Shown: positions 9,901 to 15,874 of the stretch, in pieces
Layout of the letters: every line of letters starts with the position of its first letter
Numbering within the stretch: position 1 is the stretch's first letter
DNA from: a virus
Reading direction: 5' to 3' (one strand)
DNA: 41,634 bases
IMG/VR virus record: IMGVR_UViG_3300005436_000281
Coordinates: 1 to 41,634 of that record
Program-made: the position numbers and the translations under genes
The notes under the pieces: generated by a model
What the model was told of the DNA's origin: nothing
Database searches by the model: none
The model's input: the letters and a program-made list of their open reading frames with translations, nothing else

Positions 9901-11190
9901 CCGTGGACGAATCCTTGTTCGTCCAGCATCTCCGGGCCTCCTGCTCCGGTTCCAGTGGTGAGCTTCGTTGAAAATTCCCCGCCCGGTTGCACCGGGGCAA
10001 CCTGCAACTGCCTCCCTGCGGACTTCGGCGCTCCGACGTGGGCCGGGAATGGTGAGACCACCACGGGAGATTCCATTTACAGCGCAGGCTTCTCCAGTTC
10101 CGCCTATCACTTCGGTTCGAGCACAGGGCAAAACTCGGGCTTCTATGCGGTGATCTACTCTCCGGTCAAAGGCTGCATGTCGTACAACACGCAGACCGGG
10201 GCGATTCAGGCGGACGTGGGATGGGCGGGCGGTTCGGGGCTTTCCTGCACGGCAACACAGTGTAGCGGCACTGCGACTCTCACCTCTCGATTCACGCTCC
10301 ATGCGGTGCGAATGAACAAAACCGGCACCCGCTTCGCGGTCGGGTCCGCAACCTGCATCAGCGGAGTCTGCCCGAGCAGCAATCCGTTTATCTGGGTGGT
10401 GGGCACGACGACAGTGTACGATCCGGGCGCCACGACTAGCGCTGGTGGGCACTGGGCGCTCGGATCGCAAGCCTACATCGACCGGCCGGGAACGCCTTTG
10501 TATCAGTACTATCAGCGAACGCTGCCTTCGAATGGCCCGCCGTCCACCAAGACCCCCATCAACGGCCTGCCCTCCCCGCCCTGCGCGACCCAAGTCGACC
10601 AGCACGAAGGCTACGTGATGGCCGACGCGAATGATACGGTGCCGTTCGCCTTCGCCGAAACGACTGCTAGCATTTTGACTGGCGGCCTGCTCCCCTTCGA
10701 CGCTCTCCCGTGCGCGTGGATCGCGGAAATCGACATGGCAGACATGAACGGAGACGGCCTCGTTCACCGCGAAGCGCTCACGTACAACACAGGCTGGTCG
10801 TGGCAATTCGACGCAGCCAACAGCATCATTGCCTGCTCGCCTTCGGGAAAATTCTGCTCGGGCGGATCGGACTGGCTCAACACGCTCGGCAACGTGGCGG
10901 GGAACAGCCTGTCGTGCATTCCGGTCGGCCCGCGCTGGCAGGCCAGCAAACCCTACCCGAGCCAGTACTACATCACCCCGGTGAGCGCGAACAACCCCGG
11001 AGGATTTTCGTACTCGGTCGCGAGCAGTTGCCTCGCTGGAACGGTTCAGCCTTCCACGTGGAATCAAACCGTGGGCGGAACCCAGACGGACGGCTCGGGG
11101 CTGACGATGTGCACGTGGACGAATCTAGGCAAGGCTACGGGAAGCGTGAACGCCTGCCACACGGATGCGTTCCTGTGGAAGCTCTACTGA
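6973..11190 (+). CDS. giant exported protein, putative glycosidase-like/fibre protein
   Basis: The product has 1405 residues, the largest in the genome. I chose the ATG at 6973 because it opens a signal peptide (hydrophobic 10-26, cleavage near VLA-QG at 28). The N-terminal third has features of a TIM-barrel-like glycoside hydrolase: GIAVIVPAGC, KFINLIVSP, WKWGSEPNAIAAVNW and NNLGTWAFADN, in that order. I cannot assign catalytic residues. The middle is Cys-rich beta sandwich. The C-terminal ~550 residues look propeller-like with repeated short beta strands, including DMADMNGDG, a possible Ca-binding loop. It probably binds or trims host surface polysaccharide. Whether it sits in the virion or is secreted cannot be told. 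Confidence 0.75.
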   Translation: MRLPPTFNLPLRFFSLVLALSVAFPVLAQGPGPLYPAPQLTPVRQNNLFNVPLNSTSAYFPPQWTDLNAMLQNDLVTGIAVIVPAGCNKTGAQCTSGLVFLDDNTGTDGSGYCPHYSLNNPNATNGLQNLVNLVAGYGKFINLIVSPASYNNNTVSPGANTTDSLGIFGQHWADFLDTDCSGVRGSNGGIYSLTRASSHRYMQGDYVYDAGTTAYWQMQNTCGTFNYSPSGSTTFAYSQGSSGTILTVPSTTGLSIGSVIHVSTNLKKLNGTFITVTGVTPTTISYSSITGPTTSGNAAGDITQDAACVSSSGANPISGAGPVTDGTVVWTKLGAHAPFLDSWVGSAYNGLANKAYALALSLAANAQGPCNGTTCTVTLNNPYVGQNGDIVLISNGLGDLSCNTGSCTITGIAGNQVTYHDTAHSTCIVSCTVAGGSLSAQRPLNMGMTNATIQVVQSGLPNPLEAQEKVFQEGACKFILDQLANNPNVGYVRCGWVSGEWTTTGLTFSGNQGWKWGSEPNAIAAVNWYANNLGTWAFADNIAGVGNMNSFDMPEAQLSILNNIGIGTNGYQVNDVLQILAGNALVVNSIQGDWPLNFSLYCNSPMPNGYYPICELQNGSTLNGGQGTSTPGLDNAGNTGSEAPDPPFAGNSACVSCPFPGLVPIAKLEGANDFEHYDLVDFLLVFGTSPTSDYPAGGSIAAGFCDVDNTGLLVTPHGLTISFASAAGNMLMKINGVAGYGISVVTDSSHLTLKSPGTGGLLANVSCSYYADPALYSLAYGAAYASFINLGATLGNTLSGGFSTGTRSTAGAGVGYTAPTSLATITYPSTPPSVGRSIGAGTLFTDPTWGATGVRLTDATFDPSLAGTANNSYVVSNGGSDDDILFSTGDFLTFVKSTAGVSYLEGFNPSTFALSRPYSGVTTGNCPLHSGNCSTTGGWATGDSVAFSLTDPCKAYTLANSGSPAINAYTFGSDVVPWTNPCSSSISGPPAPVPVVSFVENSPPGCTGATCNCLPADFGAPTWAGNGETTTGDSIYSAGFSSSAYHFGSSTGQNSGFYAVIYSPVKGCMSYNTQTGAIQADVGWAGGSGLSCTATQCSGTATLTSRFTLHAVRMNKTGTRFAVGSATCISGVCPSSNPFIWVVGTTTVYDPGATTSAGGHWALGSQAYIDRPGTPLYQYYQRTLPSNGPPSTKTPINGLPSPPCATQVDQHEGYVMADANDTVPFAFAETTASILTGGLLPFDALPCAWIAEIDMADMNGDGLVHREALTYNTGWSWQFDAANSIIACSPSGKFCSGGSDWLNTLGNVAGNSLSCIPVGPRWQASKPYPSQYYITPVSANNPGGFSYSVASSCLAGTVQPSTWNQTVGGTQTDGSGLTMCTWTNLGKATGSVNACHTDAFLWKLY

Positions 11191-11191
11191 G

Positions 11192-11614
11192 ATGAAGATC
11201 GACGTCTATCGCTTCACTGAAACCGACCGCTCGATCATCGGGCGCGTCACGATCGACGGCCAGCAGTTCTGCTTCGCCCTGGAGCCCTCGCGCTTTCACC
11301 CGGTGCACGAAGGGCATCCCTGCATTCCAGCGGGGATGATCTACCAGGTCAAACTCACGCGGAGCCCGCACTTCAGCTACGTCACGCCGGAGCTCGTCGA
11401 TGTGCCAGGACGAACCGCGATCCGGATCCACAAGGGAAACGAGCCGAAAGATTCGCTGGGCTGCACTTTGGTTGGCATGCAGCACGGGCCGCAGCCGGAC
11501 TGGATTTCCGACAGTCACGACGCCTTCGATCGCCTGATGGCCCTTTGCTGGGCCGCAGACGCCCGTGGCGAAGCGATCACCGCCGAGTACCACGATCTCC
11601 CCCAGAAACCGTAA
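11192..11614 (+). CDS. DUF5675 family protein
   Basis: The product has 140 residues; the ATG follows the previous stop by one base. It shows the order typical of DUF5675: an early STIGxVxIDG-like strand (here RSIIGRVTIDGQQFCFALE), then CIPAGMIYQVKLTRSP, then VPGRTAIRIHKGN, and SLGCTLVGM with the conserved Cys after Gly-Asn. Members are common beside phage holins and have an L,D-transpeptidase-like arrangement of His and Cys, so a cell-wall role in lysis is plausible but unproven. It opens a three-gene lysis-like group with the holin-like gene and the lipoprotein gene. Confidence 0.8.
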   Translation: MKIDVYRFTETDRSIIGRVTIDGQQFCFALEPSRFHPVHEGHPCIPAGMIYQVKLTRSPHFSYVTPELVDVPGRTAIRIHKGNEPKDSLGCTLVGMQHGPQPDWISDSHDAFDRLMALCWAADARGEAITAEYHDLPQKP

Positions 11615-11661
11615 TGCGTGACCTCAACCTCGTCGAACGTTTGATTCTAAGGAGAGAAGCT

Positions 11662-12339
11662 ATGCAGTTCCTCAAGAAGTACTGGCCCACCATCACCGCG
11701 GCGCTCGGCGGCGTGTTGCCGTTCCTGTTGCCGTCGATTCTCGTGTACGTACAAGCGCATCCGCACACCGCTCTCGGCGTTTTGCTGGCCGCCGTCGTCG
11801 CCGCCTATCACGCCAGCGCGCCCAAAGACCAGCAGACGCTGAAAGCGGTTCTGTTGCTCGTGTTGCTGATGGGGCTCGCGGTTCCGAGTCATGCCCAGGC
11901 GCGTCCCGCACCGACCTCAGCTCCGCTCACCAACATCTACGCCGGCGGGATCTCGTTCAATAATTCCGCTTCTCCCGCGATCGCCGGGACCGGGCTCTAC
12001 GCGCGGCTTCTGAACGATGGCAGCGGGACGTACGCCTTCACCGCGGTGGATGGGATACCGAACACGCTGAAACCTTTGACCGTCACAACGAATTTTTCGG
12101 CGGGCGTGGCGCAGAAGGTTTTCACGATCGGGAAGATCCCAATCTTCGTTCCGACCGCCGCGGGCGTCAGCTTCAACGGCACGAACACCGGCTGGGCGTG
12201 GAGCACAGGAGCTCTCGCTTCGGTGAAGCTGAAGGGAAACTGGCGGCTGTTCCCGACGGTGCGGATCGCGAAGAGCTCCGTCTCGAACGGGACCGGCTAC
12301 CAGCCGATTGTGGGAATTTTGTTCGGCTGGGGACAGTGA
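11662..12339 (+). CDS. holin-like membrane protein fused to an exported domain
   Basis: The product has 225 residues. I prefer the ATG at 11662, which has a strong AAGGAG 7 bases upstream. The frame also offers an ATG at 11614 that overlaps the upstream stop and would add 16 residues. Residues 9-31 and 36-50 are two hydrophobic helices with a short polar turn, as in small class II holins. After a charged linker (SAPKDQQTLK), residues 60-75 are again hydrophobic and end in SHAQA, which looks like an internal signal peptide. The remaining ~145 residues are Thr/Ser/Gly-rich and beta-strand-like, ending in an aromatic Trp (FGWGQ) as outer-membrane barrel strands often do. The function is inferred. 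Confidence 0.7.
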   Translation: MQFLKKYWPTITAALGGVLPFLLPSILVYVQAHPHTALGVLLAAVVAAYHASAPKDQQTLKAVLLLVLLMGLAVPSHAQARPAPTSAPLTNIYAGGISFNNSASPAIAGTGLYARLLNDGSGTYAFTAVDGIPNTLKPLTVTTNFSAGVAQKVFTIGKIPIFVPTAAGVSFNGTNTGWAWSTGALASVKLKGNWRLFPTVRIAKSSVSNGTGYQPIVGILFGWGQ

Positions 12340-12382
12340 TAAGTTTTTCGAGAGTCCTAGCCGAGGCAATAGCGGCACGGCC

Positions 12383-12628
12383 GTGAGAATCGGTCGCGGT
12401 GATGAGAGCAGCCGAAAGGTCGCGGTGTTCGTTGCGATCTGCTCTTGCCTTCTGCTCGCGGGCTGCGCGCGCCGTCCGGTGCGTCCCAGCTTCGACTTGC
12501 CGGTCGCGTGTGTGCGGAAAGTCCTGCTCGTACGCTGCGAGCCGCAGTCGAAGCCGCTGCAGTGCGAGAAAATCGCGGTGAGTTACGCGCCCGGATGTGA
12601 GCAGCTCCGGGCTAGCTCGCTTCCTTGA
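12383..12628 (+). CDS. small lipoprotein, outer spanin candidate
   Basis: A GTG at 12383 gives 81 residues with a basic N-terminus, a hydrophobic stretch and the lipobox LLAGC (Cys at residue 28). A second GTG at 12425 has a better ribosome site (AAAGG, 5 bases away) but gives almost no positively charged n-region. The mature part is short and Cys/Pro/Arg-rich (RRPVRPSFDLP), as in Rz1-type spanin lipoproteins. It comes straight after the holin-like gene. No matching inner-membrane spanin lies beside it; the membrane-anchored helical protein at 19166 is a distant candidate. The 3' end overlaps the convergent gene by 17 bases. Confidence 0.6.
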   Translation: MRIGRGDESSRKVAVFVAICSCLLLAGCARRPVRPSFDLPVACVRKVLLVRCEPQSKPLQCEKIAVSYAPGCEQLRASSLP

Positions 12629-12995
12629 GCCGTTTCGCAGGCGGCAGGATCTCCCCCTCGGGAAGCTGGGGCTGCTCGTAGAGAAGTGATTTACGCCGGC
12701 GCTGCAGTTGCTCCCATCCGGCCTGCGCGACGTCAGGATCCGCCCCGACCAGGTCGAGCAGCACTTTGAAGATCGCCAGGTCGAACGGAGCGGTTTTTGA
12801 CGGCTCCTTCTCGACGCCCGCGACGCGGTAGGCGCACTGCGGGCAGAGGAAGAGCCGTTCGGATTTCGAGGTGCGGCGCTTGCCCATGCCGAGTGTCTGC
12901 GCGAAGCAGGTGAGGGCGACGGCTTTCTCGTTGGGCTGGATCTCGCGCAAGCAGCGCGAAGAGCAGCAGATTTGAAGCTGTCGGGGACGACCCAT
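12612..12995 (-). CDS. Cys-rich putative regulator with autoregulatory promoter
   Basis: The product has 127 residues, read leftward. The ATG at 12995 has GGAGG 6 bases upstream. The N-terminus is MGRPRQLQICCSSRC, followed by ALTCF and LFLCPQCAYRVA, so four or more Cys could bind one zinc ion in a ribbon. The C-terminal half is helical and charged and ends PPAKRLKEAS. No classical helix-turn-helix is evident. It is the only leftward gene here and its promoter is covered by two palindromic operators, so it is the leading candidate for a self-controlled repressor or switch protein. DNA binding by this product is inferred. Confidence 0.75.
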   Translation of the reverse strand: MGRPRQLQICCSSRCLREIQPNEKAVALTCFAQTLGMGKRRTSKSERLFLCPQCAYRVAGVEKEPSKTAPFDLAIFKVLLDLVGADPDVAQAGWEQLQRRRKSLLYEQPQLPEGEILPPAKRLKEAS

Positions 12996-13009
12996 AGTGC
13001 CTCCGGAGT

Positions 13010-13047
13010 GGTTTGTTAACAAACCTCAAAAGGTTTGTTATCAAACT
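13010..13047. promoter_or_regulatory. paired palindromic operators
   Basis: GGTTTGTTAACAAACC (13010..13025) is a perfect 16-bp palindrome. GTTTGTTATCAAAC (13033..13046) is the same site with one asymmetric position. Their centres are 22 bp apart, about two helical turns, which would put two bound dimers on the same DNA face. This is the classic layout of a phage repressor operator between divergent genes. Confidence 0.8.
13016..13044 (-). promoter_or_regulatory. leftward sigma70-type promoter
   Basis: Read leftward, TTGATA (13039..13044) and TGTTAA (13016..13021) are separated by 17 bases. Transcription would start near 13008 and give a very short leader containing the GGAGG of the gene at 12995. 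The -35 box lies inside the right palindrome and the -10 box inside the left palindrome, so occupancy of either site would block this promoter. Confidence 0.65.
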
Positions 13048-13125
13048 CTCTCCCCCGCATCCTAGCACCGCCGTGTGACCTCGGTAATCTAGTCAGTCAA
13101 CAGCGCACGAAAGTACAGTGGCCGC

Positions 13126-13410
13126 ATGGACACCGGAAATAATTTCATCACGCGACTCCAGGAGATCCGCAACACGCTCATGGATGCCACACAATCAAAT
13201 CGAACCCTCGCCGCGAAGTTGGTCGGGCCGCGCCCTTCCGACTCCCCGAAGCAGATCGGGAAAGCTCCGGACTCCGTCGATATGTTGCTCGTCGAGATCA
13301 GTTCGCTCTCGATCGAACTCGTGAAGCTCGCGAATATTCATCACGAGACACTGGGCTCTTTCGCGCCGGGAAATCCCGCCATCGCGGGCTGTGACCGCGC
13401 CTACGCCTGA
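13126..13410 (+). CDS. small helical protein, first rightward gene
   Basis: The product has 94 residues. It is helical at both ends (ITRLQEIRNTLMDA and DMLLVEISSLSIELVKLANIHHE) with a Pro-rich link, and the second stretch has coiled-coil spacing. No Cys pairs, membrane span or known motif are visible. The 80 bases upstream hold no convincing promoter or strong ribosome site. The start is the first ATG after the operator region and its stop overlaps the next gene. As the divergent partner of the putative regulator it may be an early or lysogeny-switch gene; this is positional inference only. Confidence 0.6.
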   Translation: MDTGNNFITRLQEIRNTLMDATQSNRTLAAKLVGPRPSDSPKQIGKAPDSVDMLLVEISSLSIELVKLANIHHETLGSFAPGNPAIAGCDRAYA

Positions 13411-13673
13411 TGCCCAAGAAGCCCCGCACCGTCGCCGAGCTCTTCGCCGCGCATGAGGCCCTCGCGGAACAGGCGAAGGCCCTCTACGACCAGAAAGACG
13501 AAACCCTGAAAAAACTGGTCCGGGCCTGGAAGAAAAACAAAACGGCGAAAGTGACCGACACCCAGGTGCTCGAAGTCGAAGACACCTGGCGCGGCAAGAT
13601 GAAGGCCTTCGCCCCCGCATTCTCCCACCGCTACAAACTGAACCTCCGCACCGCGCCTGAGTCTCGGGGCTGA
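13410..13673 (+). CDS. small basic helical protein, unknown
   Basis: The product has 87 residues, Lys/Ala-rich, and the ATG overlaps the upstream stop by one base. It carries a continuous predicted helix (VAELFAAHEALAEQAKALYD) and a basic stretch (KKLVRAWKKNKTAK). It then has VLEVEDTWRGKMKAF. The charge pattern suggests nucleic-acid contact or a coiled coil, but no family is recognised. It is the last gene before the ~390-base non-coding stretch that holds the iterons. Confidence 0.6.
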   Translation: MPKKPRTVAELFAAHEALAEQAKALYDQKDETLKKLVRAWKKNKTAKVTDTQVLEVEDTWRGKMKAFAPAFSHRYKLNLRTAPESRG

Positions 13674-13882
13674 TTTTTCCCGCCCGCTTTTCCGCTCGAT
13701 CCCCTTTCCGCCGTGGAACCTGGCGTGCTTCGCCGCATTCACAGGCGAGGTGTTGGGGTTGCTCGTCCAAAAAATGCCTTTCAGGATCGCGCGCGGGGTG
13801 TGCGCGCCTCCGCAAAACTGTCGTGAGGGGGGTAAGGGGGGAGGTTCTTAAATACTCTATCCAGAAGAACAACACCTTTTGA
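13674..13882. other. non-coding stretch with GC hairpin, G-tract and AT patch
   Basis: No gene is supported here. It holds a 6-bp GCGCGC hairpin (13789..13794 with 13802..13807), two runs of six G followed by GG (13827..13832, 13836..13841, 13843..13844) and then an AT-rich patch TTCTTAAATACTCTAT (about 13845..13860) just before the iteron array. A G-tract, an unwinding-prone patch and iterons in this order are what a replication origin would show. Confidence 0.55.
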
Positions 13883-13964
13883 GTGACAACATGTCGCGGC
13901 GACAACACGTCGCAGGTGGCAACTCGTCACCGGCGACAATGTGGCACCGGTGACAGTGGTCATA
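13883..13964 (+). repeat. array of five ~17-bp iterons, candidate replication origin
   Basis: Five related 15-mers begin at 13883, 13899, 13916, 13933 and 13950, a spacing of 16, 17, 17 and 17 bp. They are GTGACAACATGTCGC, GCGACAACACGTCGC, GTGGCAACTCGTCAC, GCGACAATGTGGCAC and GTGACAGTGGTCATA. The consensus is about GYGACAACNYGTCRC, and the second copy is a perfect GCGAC/GTCGC dyad. Regular one-and-a-half-turn spacing is typical of initiator-binding iterons. A repressor-binding array is the alternative. The neighbouring gene at 14488 is the likely initiator. Confidence 0.75.
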
Positions 13965-13994
13965 CCGCTCGACGGCGAACCTCGTCCGCCACCG

Positions 13995-14003
13995 TTTTCC
14001 ACA
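13995..14003 (+). promoter_or_regulatory. DnaA-box-like site within a small hairpin
   Basis: TTTTCCACA matches the bacterial DnaA box TTATCCACA at 8 of 9 positions. It lies in the loop and arm of a 7-bp hairpin (CACCGTT 13990..13996 with AACGGTG 14003..14009), 30 bases after the last iteron. It would let host DnaA help open a phage origin. A single short match can occur by chance; the iteron context is what makes it worth noting. Confidence 0.45.
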
Positions 14004-14021
14004 ACGGTGCACAGATTTTCC

Positions 14022-14050
14022 TTGCTTGTGCCTAAGCATTCTGATAAAAG
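14022..14050 (+). promoter_or_regulatory. possible rightward promoter, near-leaderless
   Basis: TTGCTT (14022..14027) and TAAAAG (14045..14050) are 17 bases apart. Transcription would begin within a few bases of the ATG at 14060, giving a leaderless or nearly leaderless mRNA. This fits the absence of a good ribosome site there. The match to consensus is only moderate. Confidence 0.4.
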
Positions 14051-14059
14051 ACGTGGGTC

Positions 14060-14380
14060 ATGGCGGACGAAACGGCGAAACTTCTCACCTGCGAAGAGAC
14101 TGGGCGCATGGGTGGTCTGACGCGCGCTCGGAAACTTTCACCGGAACAACGGCGCGAAATCGCTCGACGCGCAGCCCAAGCGCGTTGGGGAAAGAGAGCT
14201 CCGGGAGCTCCAGATCCGAGCGGCCCAGGGGGGCCTCATCGCGATCACCAACATGCTGAAGCAGGTATTATGTTAAGCGCTCGGCGATCGCCGAAGTCCT
14301 GCCGGAAGCCGGCATCCCCTAGCCGCAAGGCCATCGCTTCACTGAGTTTGTTCGAGGTGGAGGGTTTGCGTGCGGCCTAG
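14060..14380 (+). CDS. KGG-type small basic protein, probably frame-disrupted
   Basis: The open frame gives 106 residues. The first ~44 (GRMGGLTRARKLSPEQRREI, then ARRAAQARW) match the GG-x-ARA-x-LSPEQR-x-EIARRAA module found in small phage and bacterial stress proteins and shared with the gene at 22027. After a run of four G at 14187..14190 this frame becomes Pro/Gly/Ser-rich and unstructured. The +1 frame instead continues as WERELRELQIRAAQGG and ends at 14276 with LIAITNMLKQVLC, which reads like real protein. A one-base insertion, assembly error or programmed +1 shift is likely. The true product is probably ~70 residues. Confidence 0.6.
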   Translation: MADETAKLLTCEETGRMGGLTRARKLSPEQRREIARRAAQARWGKRAPGAPDPSGPGGPHRDHQHAEAGIMLSARRSPKSCRKPASPSRKAIASLSLFEVEGLRAA

Positions 14381-14487
14381 CTCCCCAGCTACAATTTGCG
14401 CGCTGCTCGGTTCGCCGCTCGCATCTCTGCCCGAAACAGACCAGCATCTCTTTGCAGTCGCAGGCGCTTCCCCCCGAAGGGCCTTGA

Positions 14488-15822
14488 ATGCCATCCAGCC
14501 TGTCGGCGCGCGTGACCGCGCGTCTTGTACAAGCGGAGCACTGCGAACCGAACCCGCACTACCAGGACGATCTGAGGATCGCCCGCTTGATCGTGGCGTA
14601 TGCCTCGAGCGGCGAAGCCGTTCTCTGTACACCGCACGAGCTGGCCAGCTACATGGTTCTGGGGCTGCACCCCGACAAAGTGTGGCCTGCGATTCAGGCA
14701 CGGAGACGCGCGATCGGTCTCATCAACGAAGAATTTTCGGGCGGGAAACTTCCGCCCAAAAAGCCGCCCCGACCGGCGGTGGCAGTTTCGCAGCAAAAGC
14801 TCTGGTTTGAAAAAACGAGCGGCGCGAGAGCCGTTAACTCCCGCGCCGATGACACGTTGCTTCGCGACAACACGATCAGTGTGCCTATGGCAGCACCGTC
14901 GATAGCCGCATTATTCCCCAATCCGCAGCAGCCGTCCAGCGCAAAAACGCGCGAGTTCTCGCTCCTCGAAATCAAGCGAATCGTGGGCTATTCAGGCGCT
15001 CCGCACTCGATCTGCGCCCTGACAATTTCCGCCCTGCGCGCTCGCGGAGAATGGCCAAACGAGGACGGGCCGGCAACGACCGTGCTCTCGGTTGCCATCC
15101 TCGGCATGATGCACGAGGGCGTTTGCTCCCGCAGAACGGTACAGCGGCGGATCCGGCGTGCCGTGCATCTCGGCTACTGGCGGCGGTTGCGCGATGCGAA
15201 CTCCTGGACGAACTGTCCGAAGTGTGGCACGAAGCGCGCCACGGCAAAGTGCGAGCAGTGCAAATACCGCGGTCGCAGCAAGGACGCGAACGGCAAGTGG
15301 ACCGGAGAATTCATGCGCGTGCCGGTCTACGAATTCGACCTGCAGAAGTTCCGCTCGGCTGATCGCTGCCGCGAGATCCGCCACTTCGACGCGCGGACCT
15401 ACGCCGAGTACAAAGCGGCGGCGAAACGAGGCGAGCATCCGAACGTCACCGAGATGCCGTCGCGCAAGCCGGCTCAGCCTGAGCCACACGCGCCAGCTCC
15501 TGCGCCTGCTGCGCCTGCGAAACAGCCGGCGGCCGAACACGCGCACCGCAACACCGCGCGTCCCGAGCCGAAGCCGCAACCGAAGCTCACCAAGCGGGAG
15601 TGCGCAAAGTTCGTCGCCGATGTGGCGCAGTTGATGCGAGGCACGACAACCTGGCGCGACACGCATGGAGGGCTGAGCGGAGATCTCGATCCCAGCGATC
15701 CGCGCTACCGGCCGAAGATGAATTTCCGCGAGGCGCTCAGAGAAGTGGCGCAAATCTGGAAGCGTGAGCAGGACGTCGTGCTCGAGGCGCTGAAGTTCTG
15801 GGGCTACCAGGTTCAGGAATAA
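14488..15822 (+). CDS. putative replication initiator with winged-helix and zinc ribbon
   Basis: The product has 444 residues; the ATG at 14488 has GAAGG 7 bases upstream. Residues ~155-235 look like a winged-helix DNA-binding domain (EFSLLEIKRIVGYSG, SRRTVQRRIRRAVHLGYW). Directly after comes a four-Cys ribbon (C243, C246, C255, C258: NCPKC and KCEQC). Then follow a Pro/Ala/Lys linker (325-365) and a C-terminal helical domain ending VLEALKFWGYQVQE. The order of DNA-binding domain, ribbon, linker and C-terminal helices, together with its place just after the iterons, suggests an origin-binding or helicase-loading protein. No polymerase or primase motif is seen. Confidence 0.7.
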   Translation: MPSSLSARVTARLVQAEHCEPNPHYQDDLRIARLIVAYASSGEAVLCTPHELASYMVLGLHPDKVWPAIQARRRAIGLINEEFSGGKLPPKKPPRPAVAVSQQKLWFEKTSGARAVNSRADDTLLRDNTISVPMAAPSIAALFPNPQQPSSAKTREFSLLEIKRIVGYSGAPHSICALTISALRARGEWPNEDGPATTVLSVAILGMMHEGVCSRRTVQRRIRRAVHLGYWRRLRDANSWTNCPKCGTKRATAKCEQCKYRGRSKDANGKWTGEFMRVPVYEFDLQKFRSADRCREIRHFDARTYAEYKAAAKRGEHPNVTEMPSRKPAQPEPHAPAPAPAAPAKQPAAEHAHRNTARPEPKPQPKLTKRECAKFVADVAQLMRGTTTWRDTHGGLSGDLDPSDPRYRPKMNFREALREVAQIWKREQDVVLEALKFWGYQVQE

Positions 15823-15828
15823 AAGTTC

Positions 15829-15858
15829 GGGGCTGCCGTTTCCCGAAAACGCAGCCCC
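15829..15858 (+). other. strong RNA hairpin between genes
   Basis: GGGGCTGC (15829..15836) pairs perfectly with GCAGCCCC (15851..15858). GTTT and AAAC extend it inside past one bulged C, leaving a 5-base loop. It starts 6 bases after the initiator stop, and the GGAGG of the next gene begins 3 bases after it. There is no T-run, so it is not a classic intrinsic terminator. It may stabilise the upstream mRNA or tune translation of the array that follows. Confidence 0.65.
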
Positions 15859-15874
15859 ACGGAGGAAATGAAAA

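Noticed and set aside
9109-11067. Leftward open frame of 652 codons
   Set aside because: Shadow of the giant exported protein gene; Arg/Gly/Val-biased with no recognisable motif.
13062-13090. Rightward promoter for the gene at 13126
   Set aside because: CTAGCA and TAATCT with 17-base spacing each match consensus at only three positions, too weak to call.
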